Positions 47,442 to 58,886 of a stretch of DNA of 64,000 nucleotides are shown here, in pieces. This stretch comes from Cladobotryum mycophilum. Taxonomy: Eukaryota; Ascomycota; Sordariomycetes; Hypocreales; Hypocreaceae. Location: positions 3,596,001-3,660,000 of the forward strand of contig JAVFKD010000004.1 of NCBI GenBank assembly GCA_036429605.1. Reading direction: 5' to 3'. Each line of letters starts with the position of its first letter. Position 1 is the stretch's first letter. Under the pieces are notes generated by a model. It did no database searches. It saw only the letters and a list, made by a program, of their open reading frames with translations, and had not been told where the DNA came from. A program made the translations under genes and the position numbers.

Positions 47442-49001
47442 CATTGAAGCACAGCTGATGAGATGAACTATTGAGTGAGCCCAATTCTTGAAGTACATGG
47501 CCCTCATCAATGTGGCACAATGGAAGGCATAATCTGTTATAAATTTAAAAACTTGAGCTTATTTAAGACTAACTGAATTATTGACCAGCCTGTCATCAAG
47601 GGCTATGGAAAATTACATTACAAGGGTGGGGCCGGGTAATCAACACAGTGCTACACCTCAAGCGGACGCCAGCTGTCTGTCCAAGTTCCAATAGTGCTGG
47701 TATTCGACGGAGAGATCTCTTTAGTTGCCAATCAGGCAGTCGATGGTTGCCCAAATGTTGACGAATTTCGTGGAGATGCAGTACTTTAGCTTAGTGAGAT
47801 GGATGTTGTTAATCCTTGTGAGAAACACTAGAGAACAGTCAGGTAGTAGAGAATCGCAAATCAAATCTAGGTTAAGTCAGTTTATCTTGCAATCATCCAA
47901 CTTGCAATTCAGAAAAGGGTTTCTAATCAGCTAGGTATTGTTCCGACATTGGGTGTAAACTCCAGTTGTAAGGGAAATGAATAAGCGGAATGGTGCTGAA
48001 CAGGAAAGTGAGAGGACAAAATATATTTGCGGTGTGAAATGACGACGGCCGAAAACAACCTTAACATGGTTAGCTAATGATTCGACATTACTCAGTAATG
48101 CGTTGGGGTCATTGGTAACATGAGGATCAGAAACACAGCATCAACGAAACCAGTGGCGAAACCCACCGTTAAATGAAAGCTAGGCCACTGATCTGTCTTG
48201 AGACGTCAGATGCATACAGTCTTACCGACGTTGAGAGCAAAGGCATCAAGGGTGTGATGGTAGGAGGTTATTACGGCGATTGGACTGTTGATTTGTGAAA
48301 GACGACATATTACGTTCATAGGGGTTTTACCCAGGCGAGAGTTAGTCAAGAGACCAAGGCGAGGCGAACACATCATCGTTTGAGGCTGATCCGAATCCGA
48401 ATTTGTCGTCCGTCGACTCAGATTCGCGATACCAAATAATTGAAACTGTGACAACGGTACATGAGAGCTGCGAGAATGGCTGCCGCAATCGCTGGACGAT
48501 CTGCTTATTGGTCCATGGGAATTCACTTCGTCAAATGTCCCAAGTCGGCATCTGTTGAGTTGTTGTGGTGCCAATGCTATCAAAATGTTGTCGCGCAACG
48601 TGACGAGTGATGAAGTGTTTGATTCTGCAAAGATCCGGAAGCTGCCATACGTGGCCCAATACGTAACCCTGTTGCCGCAAGACCGACTAGCAAGAAGAAA
48701 ATTCAGTGAGGACGGCCGAAATAACCCGATTTTGTTTCCCTTTCCTAACTGTCGCATATCGCACGAGACTCCTAAGTGAGCAGATCCTGACGGTAAGTCC
48801 GCAGCAGTCCATGGTGGTCGCTTGAAGAACTGCGGACAGGACAAACCAGAACAAAGAAAATAAAGTAGCAACAGACAACCCAGTAATAATAGCACAAAGA
48901 GGTCCAGTTTGTTGTGGATCGACATACGGCATGCGTTGACAGACTTCTATCAATGCATTGCCGTATCAGGGCCTATAAAGATGATTAGCGCTTGCGTAGG
49001 T
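47442..49001. other. Intergenic region between convergent genes
   Basis: About 1.56 kb between the Sec39 and Tra2-like genes. A 239-codon open frame on the minus strand (48206-48925) has a hydrophobic start but no family character and lies in the 3' flank of the Tra2-like gene. I do not call it. Confidence 0.5.
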
Positions 49002-50320
49002 TTAATTTTGCGTTTGATGATAATTCGAACCTCCGTATTGCTCACGTGGCTCGGACCTGGAAGCAGACTCGCCATAAGCAGGTCCACCTCCGGCGGCGGG
49101 CTCTCGAGGACGGCCAGCTTCTCGGTCACTTGGGCGGTCATATCGATCGCCGCGTTCGTAACCACTGCCACTGCCACTACCACCACCAGCGCCGCCGCCA
49201 CCAGCGCCGCTACCACCACCACCACCACTAGCACCGCCTCGGGCGCCATAGCGATCACGGTCTTCTCGTCCGCTAGCATATCGCTCACGGCCGTAATTCT
49301 CGTCGCGGTCACGGCGTTCGTAGCCACGCTCGTAGTCCCGTCCGTAACCGCGATCCTCGTAACGTCTCTCCTCTCGGTAACCTCGTTCGTAGGTGCGATC
49401 TTCATAGCGTCTCTCATAGCCACGATCATAGTTTCTGTCATAACCTCGGTCATTGCCACGATAACGGTAGGAATCATCACGACCGTAAGCACTACCACTA
49501 CCACCACCACTACCCCCGGTGCCACTACCGCCACTGTAACCGCCACGGCGACGATCATCGAAGCGTGGACGATGGTCTACATCAAGATCAGTGATTTGAA
49601 GGAAGCTGCAACGGATATGTAATTACTCACCCCGCTTAGGAGGACCGAAATATTTACCAGGAGTAGGAGTGCGTGGACGAGCACGACGAGCTTTCTCAAT
49701 GCTCATGGTACGACCCTCAACTACCTCACCCTGAAGTCCCTCCCTGGCAGCCTCGGCTTGCTCGGATGTGACCATCTTGACAAAGCCGAAGCCACGAGAT
49801 TCCTTTGTGTGAGGGTCGCGCATGATCTGGCATTTTTCAACTTCGCCATATTTTTCGAACATTTTGGAGACTTCGGCTTCTGTTAAGCGAGGGTGAATAC
49901 CCGTAACAAAGAGATTAGAGCCAGGATTGATCGCTCCATCATCATCATCTTTGGGTCCGGAAGCATCCTTGCTACCACTTTGTGTTGAGTTAGAATTGAT
50001 AATAATTACGCCTAGGGTGGTAAGAGAACTGGGATGCTTACATATCAGCGTTGCCTGTTGGAGAGGCAGAGCGACGGCGGCTGCCGGTGTCGTCGCGAAG
50101 AGGGCGAGGTGAAGCACTTCTGTTGTCGCGCTCATAACGAGGAGCCTCGTCTGTTGTCGCATCAATGATATTAGCGCCGACGATTAAGTTGTCGAGTCAA
50201 ACCGGGCAACGGCTGACGGTCGCGAAAGGCAACAAACGCGTCAATGTAGAAGGAGTAAGGAAACTAACCATCGTAGCGATCGCCATTCGCAGCCTCGTAA
50301 TCCATCGCAGTAGTTGCCAT
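49002..50320 (-). CDS. Tra2-like RNA-binding protein with RRM and Gly/Arg/Tyr-rich tail
   Basis: Probable splicing regulator, nuclear. Four exons on the minus strand: 50320-50269, 50150-50042, 49977-49631, 49576-49002; 360 aa. An N-terminal RS-like part (DDTGSRRRSASPTG) precedes one RRM at about residues 70-145, with RNP2 LFVTGI and RNP1 RGFGFVKM. The linker RPRTPTPGKYFGPPKR is typical of transformer-2 proteins. The tail (about residues 170-360) is built of RGY/DRGYERRYED-type repeats and glycine runs. The GC-rich repeats create long spurious open frames on both strands over 48.9-49.6 kb. The end is set at a TAA at 49002; a possible later splice from CGGAG|GTTCGA would give another C-terminus. 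Confidence 0.88.
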
Positions 50321-51597
50321 GGTTAGAAAAGAGTATGAATAAGACGGAAATGAAGAAAGGAGAAAAATTAATCGCGGAGTGATAAGATCACGACCTGGGA
50401 GTGGGAGGATGGAAAAAAGGGAGGAAGAGGAAAAATGGTGCTTGCAGTATACAACAAAGAAGGATCAGCAGGGAGCCGATGATTAGGCGGCGCCAGTGAT
50501 GAGGGAGAAAGAAAGGGCCCTGCAACACGTCTGATGCCTGCTGGTCAAAGATGGTCTTGTTGAGGTTTGCAAGATTAGACCCTGTGACGACGGTTATGCC
50601 AAAAAGAAGTCTGCCTCGCGTTGACGTGAAGAATGATGGTAAGGAAGATTGATCAGCAAATTGGTGAAATCGTTACCAACGACGAACATCTAAGGTTACA
50701 GTGGGGCGGAGGCGAATGAGCCAGAAGTCAATTACCTGCTGGCACGACTGTCAGCAGTATGCGTACAAATAGATACTTCTGAGTCTGCTACTGGTACACT
50801 GACTCAGCTTAATTATGATGTATCGTAAAAGTCATTTCAATTATCCCCTTGTAGTATTGAGAAAACCGGGGGCTTCACTGACTTGGAACCAGTTCAGTTG
50901 TCAGCCAAGGAACTACATGATAAATTTACAAGTACCTAGTCCGTACCTCCATGGCTTTGCCTTTTGTTAGCGCCTCAGCCTGGTGATGGGTACTTGCAGC
51001 TATCTAGAATGAAGCCAACCTCTTGACATTTCCAAATACCACCACGATCTAGGAATACTGATTAGTATTTAGTACTATAGAGTTGATGTGCCTAAATTCT
51101 GAGGAGCTTAATGATAAGTAACCGCTAGTCCCCGAGATGAAAAAAATGTTTGGGAATGACCGAGAAGTTGCCCAGTAAAAATTCTTAATTCAATGGTTTG
51201 ATCAATATAATTACGGTCATGAATATGAATGAGTCTCGAAACGAAACTCCCAATACATAATTACCTACTAAGGTACCTACCTGCTAGTACTAAGTTATAT
51301 CTTCTTGGCATTAAGATCGTGGAGGCTGACCAAGAATTTATACGCGCCAGGCACATCGGAACGTGGAAGACATATTGAGACTATGACGTTATGGCCTGGG
51401 GAAGCAAATTCATGGATGGAATGTGTATGGGTTAAAGTCCATGGTTTTTCTTCTCTCTCCATCACTTCAATATTCCCCTGCATACACCACTGCCAGATGT
51501 CCCCCACGAGCGCTGATGCGAGTTGTACTTCACGACAGAACAAACCGCCTGCGCAAGGTGTGGCCCCGACGGTTTCCCCAGCACATAATCAAATCCT
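50321..51597. other. Intergenic region between two minus-strand genes
   Basis: About 1.3 kb: promoter and leader of the Tra2-like gene, then the 3' flank of the acetyltransferase. Short ORFs only. GGTACCTACCT-type motifs occur near 51270. Confidence 0.5.
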
Positions 51598-52231
51598 TTA
51601 CCACACATCCTCAGGCTCAACAATGTGTTTTTCCCCATCACCCCTGACATGATCGCTGTTCTTATCCTTCTTCATAGACTTTCGCATGTCAAAAGCATCC
51701 TCACTCGTCTTATCCGGGTCAGTTGCGTGATCCCCATAATAGTCCCTGACGACGCGAAAAACACTATAACCAAGTTGTTTATAGAAGTTTATAGCTCGGT
51801 GGTTGCTGCTACGGACAAACAAGTCCATAAACCATGTGTCATGCGCATCGGCAGCTGACTCTAATTGTTCCACTAGGATTTTGCCAATACCCAGTCTTCT
51901 CGCCTCAGGGGCTACAGTCAATGCTGTAATGTGGGCATGCCAGGGAAGATAATGTTCCGAGTACTTGTAAGCATCGGGTGACGATTCAACTTTGCCCATA
52001 ACTTGACAAGTAGAATTAGTAAGTATGGTGCTGGGACGGTGAGGGGTTTCAATCTGACGAACTGTAACCAACAATGTTTCCATCCATGTCTTCGCAGACC
52101 TGAAACAACGACGGCCATTTTGCGTAATACTGAAGATAGAAGCCAAGCTCATACGTCTCAGTCAGCGGATCTAGATTGCACTTTGAAAACTTGTTGACAT
52201 CATCCGGTCGAAATCGTCTAAATGTGGTCAT
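51598..52231 (-). CDS. NAA20: NatB N-terminal acetyltransferase catalytic subunit (Naa20/Nat3)
   Basis: Acetylates nascent proteins starting Met-Asp, Met-Glu, Met-Asn or Met-Gln, in complex with Naa25. Two exons on the minus strand: 52231-52063 and 52001-51598; 190 aa. It begins MTTFRRFRPDDVNKFSKCNL with NLDPLTETYELGFYLQYY and CEDMDGNIVGYIMGK across the splice, then HITALTVAPEARRLGIGKIL containing the acetyl-CoA binding R/QxxGxG/A signature, and VRSSNHRAINFYKQLGYSVF. The donor GTTCGT after TACA is chosen because it keeps GYIMGK; the GT seven bases upstream would lose two residues. The C-terminal 30 residues are charged and variable. Confidence 0.94.
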
Positions 52232-53027
52232 GGTGGAAGATTATGTGTGCTTTTGCTCGTGCCCACGTATATCGTACAAGGGAGAAAATGGTGTCCACGT
52301 TCAAAAGGACCTAGTGCACGAGGAACCTCCAAGTTGTTAAGGCTCTATACCTTGTAGGTGGATACTCTTTAGGAGCTGTTTGATCAAGGCGGCAATGACA
52401 AGCGGGATATGAGTTCGTTTGATAAATTAAACATTCAACCCTTTATCAATCTCTCTGGCGACATATTAACACGCATGATATTTTGAGCAACCAGGATAAA
52501 ATAAGTTGATAATAAGCAATGCTCGTACTGTCAGTGCACTTCGAGGTACGGCGTACTGGATACACTTTTATACCTGCCTACTAGGTACCTACTGAAAGTC
52601 CAAAGTGTGTTAGATGCGTAATGGATCCTGCAAGGTAACCTTATACTTGACAATGAATACATCCATATCTGTATTTATCTATATCGTCTCAAATCCCCCC
52701 CTGTTACGAAGATCATACGGTCAAGACCTTAAAATTTCGTGGGGCTTTTATTTTCATTTTCATCCAATTTTATCTTCGAGTTTGTAGGTATGCGCTAGGT
52801 ACCTCTCAAGTCCACAGCACGCTACCTATACAGTGCTATTAGCCACTGTGATAATAGAGACTGCAAGGCCCTACTCCTTAAACCATCATCAATCCTTCCA
52901 ACATCAATATCAACTTTGACTCTGGCAGTGATCGATGACCTGGCGATAGACTTCTCCGTGCCGAATATACAAAGTCGATCGCCTCGAGATACAGCCCTGC
53001 TATAATAGTAGGGACACTCTAGCCAGC
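52232..53027. promoter_or_regulatory. Divergent intergenic region, NAA20 / hypothetical gene
   Basis: About 800 bp, AT-rich, with GGTACCTA-type motifs near 52580 and 52795. It must carry both promoters. No gene seen. Confidence 0.5.
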
Positions 53028-54219
53028 ATGCCACCGTCGTTTCGAACGCCGCGACATTCCCGAACTTCCTCTACCGCCGACAGCTACTCTACGTCTCCTC
53101 AGGCCCGACGGTTCTCAAAGTCGTCGATACATGATACCTCAACATCATTCCGGGATAGTCCAGGTCAACACGATACGTTAGATATATCGGTGCTATCTAG
53201 TGGAGGAGCTGGTGTTAGCAATGGAATGGGAAATTTGGCTGATGAACTGGCCGATGCATTTTCCGATTCCGGTGAGGATGACTATTATGAGGACGAAATC
53301 CGAGGGCATGATTCTCGGCGGCCTGAGATTGAACGCACAGAGGGTGATGGAGTAAGGGGGAACAGGGTGGATGGTGATTTACTATCGGGCAACGGCACTA
53401 GCCATCTTGGCTTGCCTTCACCACATCGAAAGGGACATCAAAGAAAAGGCAGTCAGTATGATGGTAGTGAATATGGCTCAGACTCAGACTTAGACACGTC
53501 CGGTATTCCTCCAAGCCTTATGGCCAAAATTGATGCTGTTGACTCTCTGGCGAGGCGAGGGACGGAGAACTACGGAGGCCCCGCAGATGATGTGTTGGCC
53601 CGAGTCATCAATGGTCTACGTGATCTTGGATCGCAATCAAGCGTTGAAGGTAGCGCTTCGAGGTGAGCAACATCACAAGTCTCCGCAAATATTATACAAC
53701 TGACAACATCACAGGCTGATAACAGCTCACTCGGCGCTGACAACGCACCTTGCGCATCAGACACGGCAATTACATAACTTGACGTTCCAACTCCTGTCCC
53801 CTCTTTCACCCCCGCCAGACTCGGAGACGATTGATAATCTGGTGCCGCTTCTTATGTCTCTTTCGGAGGATATGCCACGCCCATCGACATCCGCTTTCAA
53901 TTCCTTAACAGCACTGCACTCCATCACCTCAGAGCTTATTCAGACTCTGAATTATCTTTCTGATACCTTGCACATGTCTCGTCAGACGACCGTTACAGCA
54001 ACAAGAAAACTCAAGAGCGCCAAGGAGTTGGTGGCCGAGATGAGAAGAGAAGAAGAGCTGCGGGAGGAGGGAGAGCAGTGGCTGACTCGGGGCAACTGGG
54101 GCGAACGCCTCGAGAAAAGAGAGTGTGCCCTTGTTTGCGGGGAGGTGATTGGAGGTTTTGAAGATGTTTGCAACGGATGGCGGGAGCGATTACTGGCACA
54201 AGCCGAATCTCAAGCCTAA
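53028..54219 (+). CDS. Fungal protein of unknown function with C-terminal coiled coil
   Basis: Two exons, 53028-53662 and 53715-54219, phase 2; 379 aa. The N-terminal ~160 residues are Ser/Arg-rich and acidic (AFSDSGEDDYYEDE). A helical part begins near IPPSLMAKIDAVDSLARRG and runs to the end, including TALHSITSELIQTLNYLSDT, KLKSAKELVAEMRREEELRE (coiled coil) and GEVIGGFEDVCNGWRERLLA. I do not recognise the family; the architecture recalls coiled-coil scaffold or kinetochore-type proteins, but this is only impression. Confidence 0.75.
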
Positions 54220-56043
54220 TGTGCCACAAGAAAAACAGATGGTGAGAGTTGTGCGTCTTTCTCCCGGAGCGAGCACAGGCGCTTATTTCTCATTCCTCAT
54301 TTTGAATCTTATAGAGAGTCAAAGGCATTGACGACCGAATGACATGATGATACTACCTATGTACCCTAGCCTCTCTAATTATTAATTTTAGACCGATAGT
54401 GATTTTGGACGTATTGTGAGAGAGTGTGCATGCATGCTTAGACAATCTAGGAACCTTGAATGTTCACTCAAAGCCTACTACTAGGGATGTATGGCCTGGG
54501 AAAGGATCAGCTGGTCATGTTATTGAACGGAATACTTATATATCCTACCTAACGGTAAGGAAGTAACATTTATATTCAGAGAATGCGAGTTTTCATAGAT
54601 TGTGGTTAGAACTCACTCTTACTCGTCGCTAGGTGCATTATGTTCTACCTACCTACCGTATCAGCAAATCTACGTCAGAAAGGTAGGGGAGACGCGAAAT
54701 TGATGCGTCCCAAATGGCGTTTGCGCGATACCGCGGGTCAAACAACGCTGGGGCCGCGGGGAAGAAACAGCCCAAGGATAGAGGGTATGAGCGCCTTTCA
54801 TTGGCACTCGCTCGCTCGCTGATGACATGCATTTCCAGCCAACCGTTATCAAAAAGGATGCACCAAAATTCAGCGCGTCCCATTCCCCGGCCCACAGGTT
54901 GATTGGCTTGCAGCTACTGCAAAACGGAAGAAATAAAAATAAACAATCAACATCTGGTTAAAACAAAGACGGTTGTTAATAGCCGTATTCAACTAAATAA
55001 TGACTTTGGAACTCAAAACCGTGTGTTTTAAAAGGATTAATGAAATTCACTAGAGCTTTTATTATGACTTATTTGAATCATCAGTAACTGTTCCCAGCAT
55101 CGCTCAGATGCACAAATTTGACTGTTATCTCGAAAGTATAGTGGTGATGTTCTATTATATCTTATTAAAAATCGTTTTATTCGAATGGGGAGGTATTGAC
55201 CAACCAAATTAGAGGAGGAGGATTATTTCCTTGAGACTGTTTGGCTTATTCCTGTTCATCGCCTTACGCTTAAACAAAAATATTATTTACTTATTGATGT
55301 GGTACCATTTCTTCTTTTGCTTTAATTTAATATGGATTGGCAAGCTTAATGGCTTGTAGGAAGCAAATATTATTGTTCGAGAGTAGCGCGGCATCGCTAT
55401 TCCGCATTGTTGTTGTTGTTGTTGTTATTGACCCGCGTTTTTTCTGCCGCTCAAAAGCCGTCGTCGTAGTTGTTCCACCCCCCCTTTGTAACGTTTATGC
55501 CCCCAACTGGGCATAGCCCAAACTCCTCTCTTTCCCCTTAGCCTCGCCGCTGCCCTCCCCCATCAGCGTTCAACCTCCCTCAATCAGCCTCTGGTTAGCC
55601 TTCACTCACGACAAACAACGAACTCCCACTGTCTTCAACCTTCAACCTCCCTTCAATACCTCGTCGTCCCTCCGCCCGAGATCCTCGCCATCAGCAGCGA
55701 CAGCATTAGCGAAAATATCCCGGTTATCTTAACCCGCTGGACTTCTTTTTTGTGCATGTGTTAGACTCGACGGCCCGTTCGCGACGACCTGGCATACGAT
55801 AGATCGGCATCCTCAACTCAACATCCTGGCGGATTTCTGTTTTTTTGAAGAAAGCATACACCTGACCCACTCGTTTTCTTGCCGCGCATAAAAAAAATCA
55901 TTCTTTGCATCAAATCACCAATCGAATATCTTCAGTCCTGCATTATTTTACCTTAGACATCCCCGCTTAGGTTGCCCACGTCGGCATAACAGGATCCGAG
56001 GGGGACTCCCTGCGGTGACTGTCGCATTCCTTCCAAACCGAAA
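54220..56043. other. Intergenic region and probable long CDH1 leader
   Basis: About 1.8 kb. The stretch 54.9-55.4 kb is AT-rich, with a short TTG array near 55410. From about 55.45 kb the plus strand becomes C/T-rich, which looks like a long 5' leader of CDH1. No gene seen. Confidence 0.5.
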
Positions 56044-58002
56044 ATGTCATTACAATCACCAACACGGCCATCCTCTCTCGATGCAATGCCTATCTCAAAG
56101 AAATCTGCGCGTGGGTCGGAAGTGCCGCCCCCTACTGGCCCTGTTCGCATCTCAACGCCCCCTCCTCCATCAGAGCGTGGTCGGCTGGAATCAAGAAACA
56201 ACAACATTGAGCGCAACTCATCGCGACGAATACGTAGTAGAACAAGGGCTAGTGATAGCATACGCCCTAGTGCCTTTGACGCCGACGCTGTCGACAATGC
56301 TCTGCTGAGAGAGTTGCAACGCCCGCAACGTGAGAGCACCCCGAGTGCCAGCCCACATCGCAAACGTCAGCGGATCAACGGTGACCGGTTAGTTAATTCT
56401 TTTTTATTACGGCATCAATCCCTATCTTCAGATCCATGCTAACAAACTCCAGATTTATCCCCACACGGTCAGGTCAGGATTTGCAAGCCAGCTTTAGTTT
56501 ATTACATGAAGATGGATCCCCGGCAACGCCGTCAAGGCATAAGAAGCGGACACCTCACGGCGAGCTTCACTTCCAAAAGAGTAGGTACTATTCATCAAAC
56601 AAGCCAAATAGTACCATTGCTAACCCCCCTAGCTGAGGAGGCTAACCGAACATTCTCCACACTCCTACGGGCTGAACTCTTTGAGGGATCGGTGCCCCAA
56701 GTCACTCCTGCGCTGTCACCTGATAGCAATTTGCCCACATCATCACATATCAATGTTAATGATGGCACACGATCACATACCCCACCCAGCAATAGCACAG
56801 CTCCCGCTCTGCCCACATCACTGACCCCTTCCACTCCTCATAAGAATCTTTTCTCATACTTATCCCCCCGTCATCATAACCATGCTGGTGGGCATCTAAC
56901 TCCCTCAAAAACACCGCAAGGCCGACATGGACCCAATCTTGATACGAGAGCTGAGATATACAGCTTGTCTCCTGTGCGACTAGGTAGTCAACAGATGCTA
57001 TTAAGCCCCCGACGTCAACCTCGCGCGGTTAGCAAAGTCCCCTACAAAGTTCTCGATGCACCAGAGCTTGCCGACGACTTTTACCTGAATTTGGTCGATT
57101 GGGGGAGTGCCAACGTTCTCGGCGTTGGATTAGGCTCCAGTGTCTACATGTGGAATGCCCAAACTAGCAAGGTCAATAAGCTCTGTACTCTAGAGGACGA
57201 CACTGTGACGAGTGTATCGTGGATACAAAAGGGAACACATATAGCCATCGGAACAGGAAAGGGACTCGTACAGATCTGGGATGCAGAGAAGAGCAGAAGG
57301 TTAAGAACCATGACGGGGCACACCGCCCGTGTTGGGTCATTAGCATGGAACACACATATCCTTACATCAGGGTCGCGTGACCGACTGATATATCATCGAG
57401 ATGTTCGAGCACCAGACCAATGGCTGAAAAAGCTAGTCGGTCACAAGCAAGAAGTTTGCGGATTGAAATGGAACTGCGAGGATGGTCAACTAGCCAGTGG
57501 CGGCAACGACAACAAACTCATGGTATGGGATAAGCTTTCGGAAACACCACTGTGGAAATTCTCAGACCATACTGCGGCTGTCAAAGCAATTTCCTGGTCA
57601 CCGCATCAACGGGGGTTGCTAGCTTCTGGAGGTGGTACCGCCGATCGACGTATCATTTTTCACGATACGGTGAAAGGGACAGTCGTCAATGAAATTGACA
57701 CTGGTAGCCAAGTGTGCAACATTGCATGGTCCAAGAATTCGAACGAAATTGTCTCAACACATGGCTATAGCCAAAACCAAATCGTTGTATGGAAATACCC
57801 ATCCATGACGCAGGTAGCCAGCCTAACGGGACATACATATCGTGTTCTATACCTAGCCATGAGCCCAGATGGCCGAGTGATCGTAACTGGGGCTGGAGAC
57901 GAAACTCTGCGATTCTGGTCAGTCTTTGGCCGGCGACCCGGAACCCGAGAAGAAGGCGAAACCGGAGGCGGAAAATTCGCCGACTGGGGCATCATCCGGT
58001 AG
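56044..58002 (+). CDS. CDH1: APC/C activator, Cdh1/fizzy-related type
   Basis: WD40 activator that recruits substrates to the anaphase-promoting complex at mitotic exit and in G1. Three exons: 56044-56387, 56453-56580, 56633-58002; 613 aa. The C-box DRFIPTR is formed across the first splice (about residue 113). The propeller spans about residues 295-590, beginning APELADDFYLNLVDWGSANV and including VTSVSWIQKGTHIAIGTGKG, VGHKQEVCGLKWNCEDGQLA and LASGGNDNKLMVWD. It ends with the APC-binding Ile-Arg tail (WGIIR). The SPHRKRQR basic patch could be a nuclear signal. The overall pattern fits Cdh1 better than Cdc20. Confidence 0.94.
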
Positions 58003-58886
58003 AGTTGATGACTTCTTTCTCAATTTCTGGGTATTGGCTTCCTTTCTATCCCATTTTTGCCCGCAGGTTTGGCATCTTTCTGTATCAGGGTTGCGTCCTC
58101 TGGAGGTTAGCGGAACTCTACAATCATTCTTGAGTACTATAAGGGTTTATTTTTAGCAATGAAGGGGGAACTAGGACGGCGGTCATTGGCGGTTTTCTTC
58201 TTCTTTTAGCTGTATCATTCGCATAATTTGGCGTGGTAACAATGATGATTCTTAATCTGCCTTGGTTGTGGCAATATTTGGGTTGGTTTGGCTATGGCTA
58301 TAGGTTTGGGATGGGCTCTGCATTGGGTTAAAAAAGGAGGTGACCAGCTTCATGCTTATAGCGGGTTTGGAGGAAAGGAATTGGCTGCACAGGAAGCGTT
58401 TCGAGAGGTAGCGGTTATCCCTCTGCTCATTTTTATGCCAGCATAGCGTAACTAGAGATAAAGATAAAGGAGAGTTTGTGCCTCGTAAGTCTATTAAATA
58501 TAATGTGACCACTGTTGTTCAAGGTGAGCTGGTGCTGAAACATGAAGTCTAGTGTAATATCCGGAAAGAAAAAAGGAATATTGCGAATAAATAACTCATC
58601 ATTCAGAAAATAATCTAGGTTGGTAGTTTGCCAAACCTGTACCTAATAGATAAAGACTGTCATATCAACTTTGAATCATCCGCTCCATACTCCTCCACAC
58701 CGAAATAAGAACCTTTCCCTACCCACTATACATAACCAACCTGGTAGACCAAGCCCTGAAAACGTTTGAAGACTAAACACGACTACTTTACGGTCATGAT
58801 AAAACAACGCCCATATCACATTACTCATTCATGCCATGGCTATCTCTGTAAACGAGACAGCAGGCAGGCCGTCAGCCCTGATTTCT
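58003..58886. other. Intergenic region between convergent genes
   Basis: About 880 bp of 3' flanks of CDH1 and GPC1. No gene or repeat of note. Confidence 0.5.

Noticed and set aside
48206..48925. 239-codon minus-strand ORF with hydrophobic start
   Set aside because: No family features after the first 30 residues, no supporting splice structure, and it lies in the 3' flank between convergent genes.
48909..49622. Long Thr/Ala/Val-rich ORFs on both strands
   Set aside because: These are alternative frames of the GC-rich repeat tail of the Tra2-like gene, not proteins.
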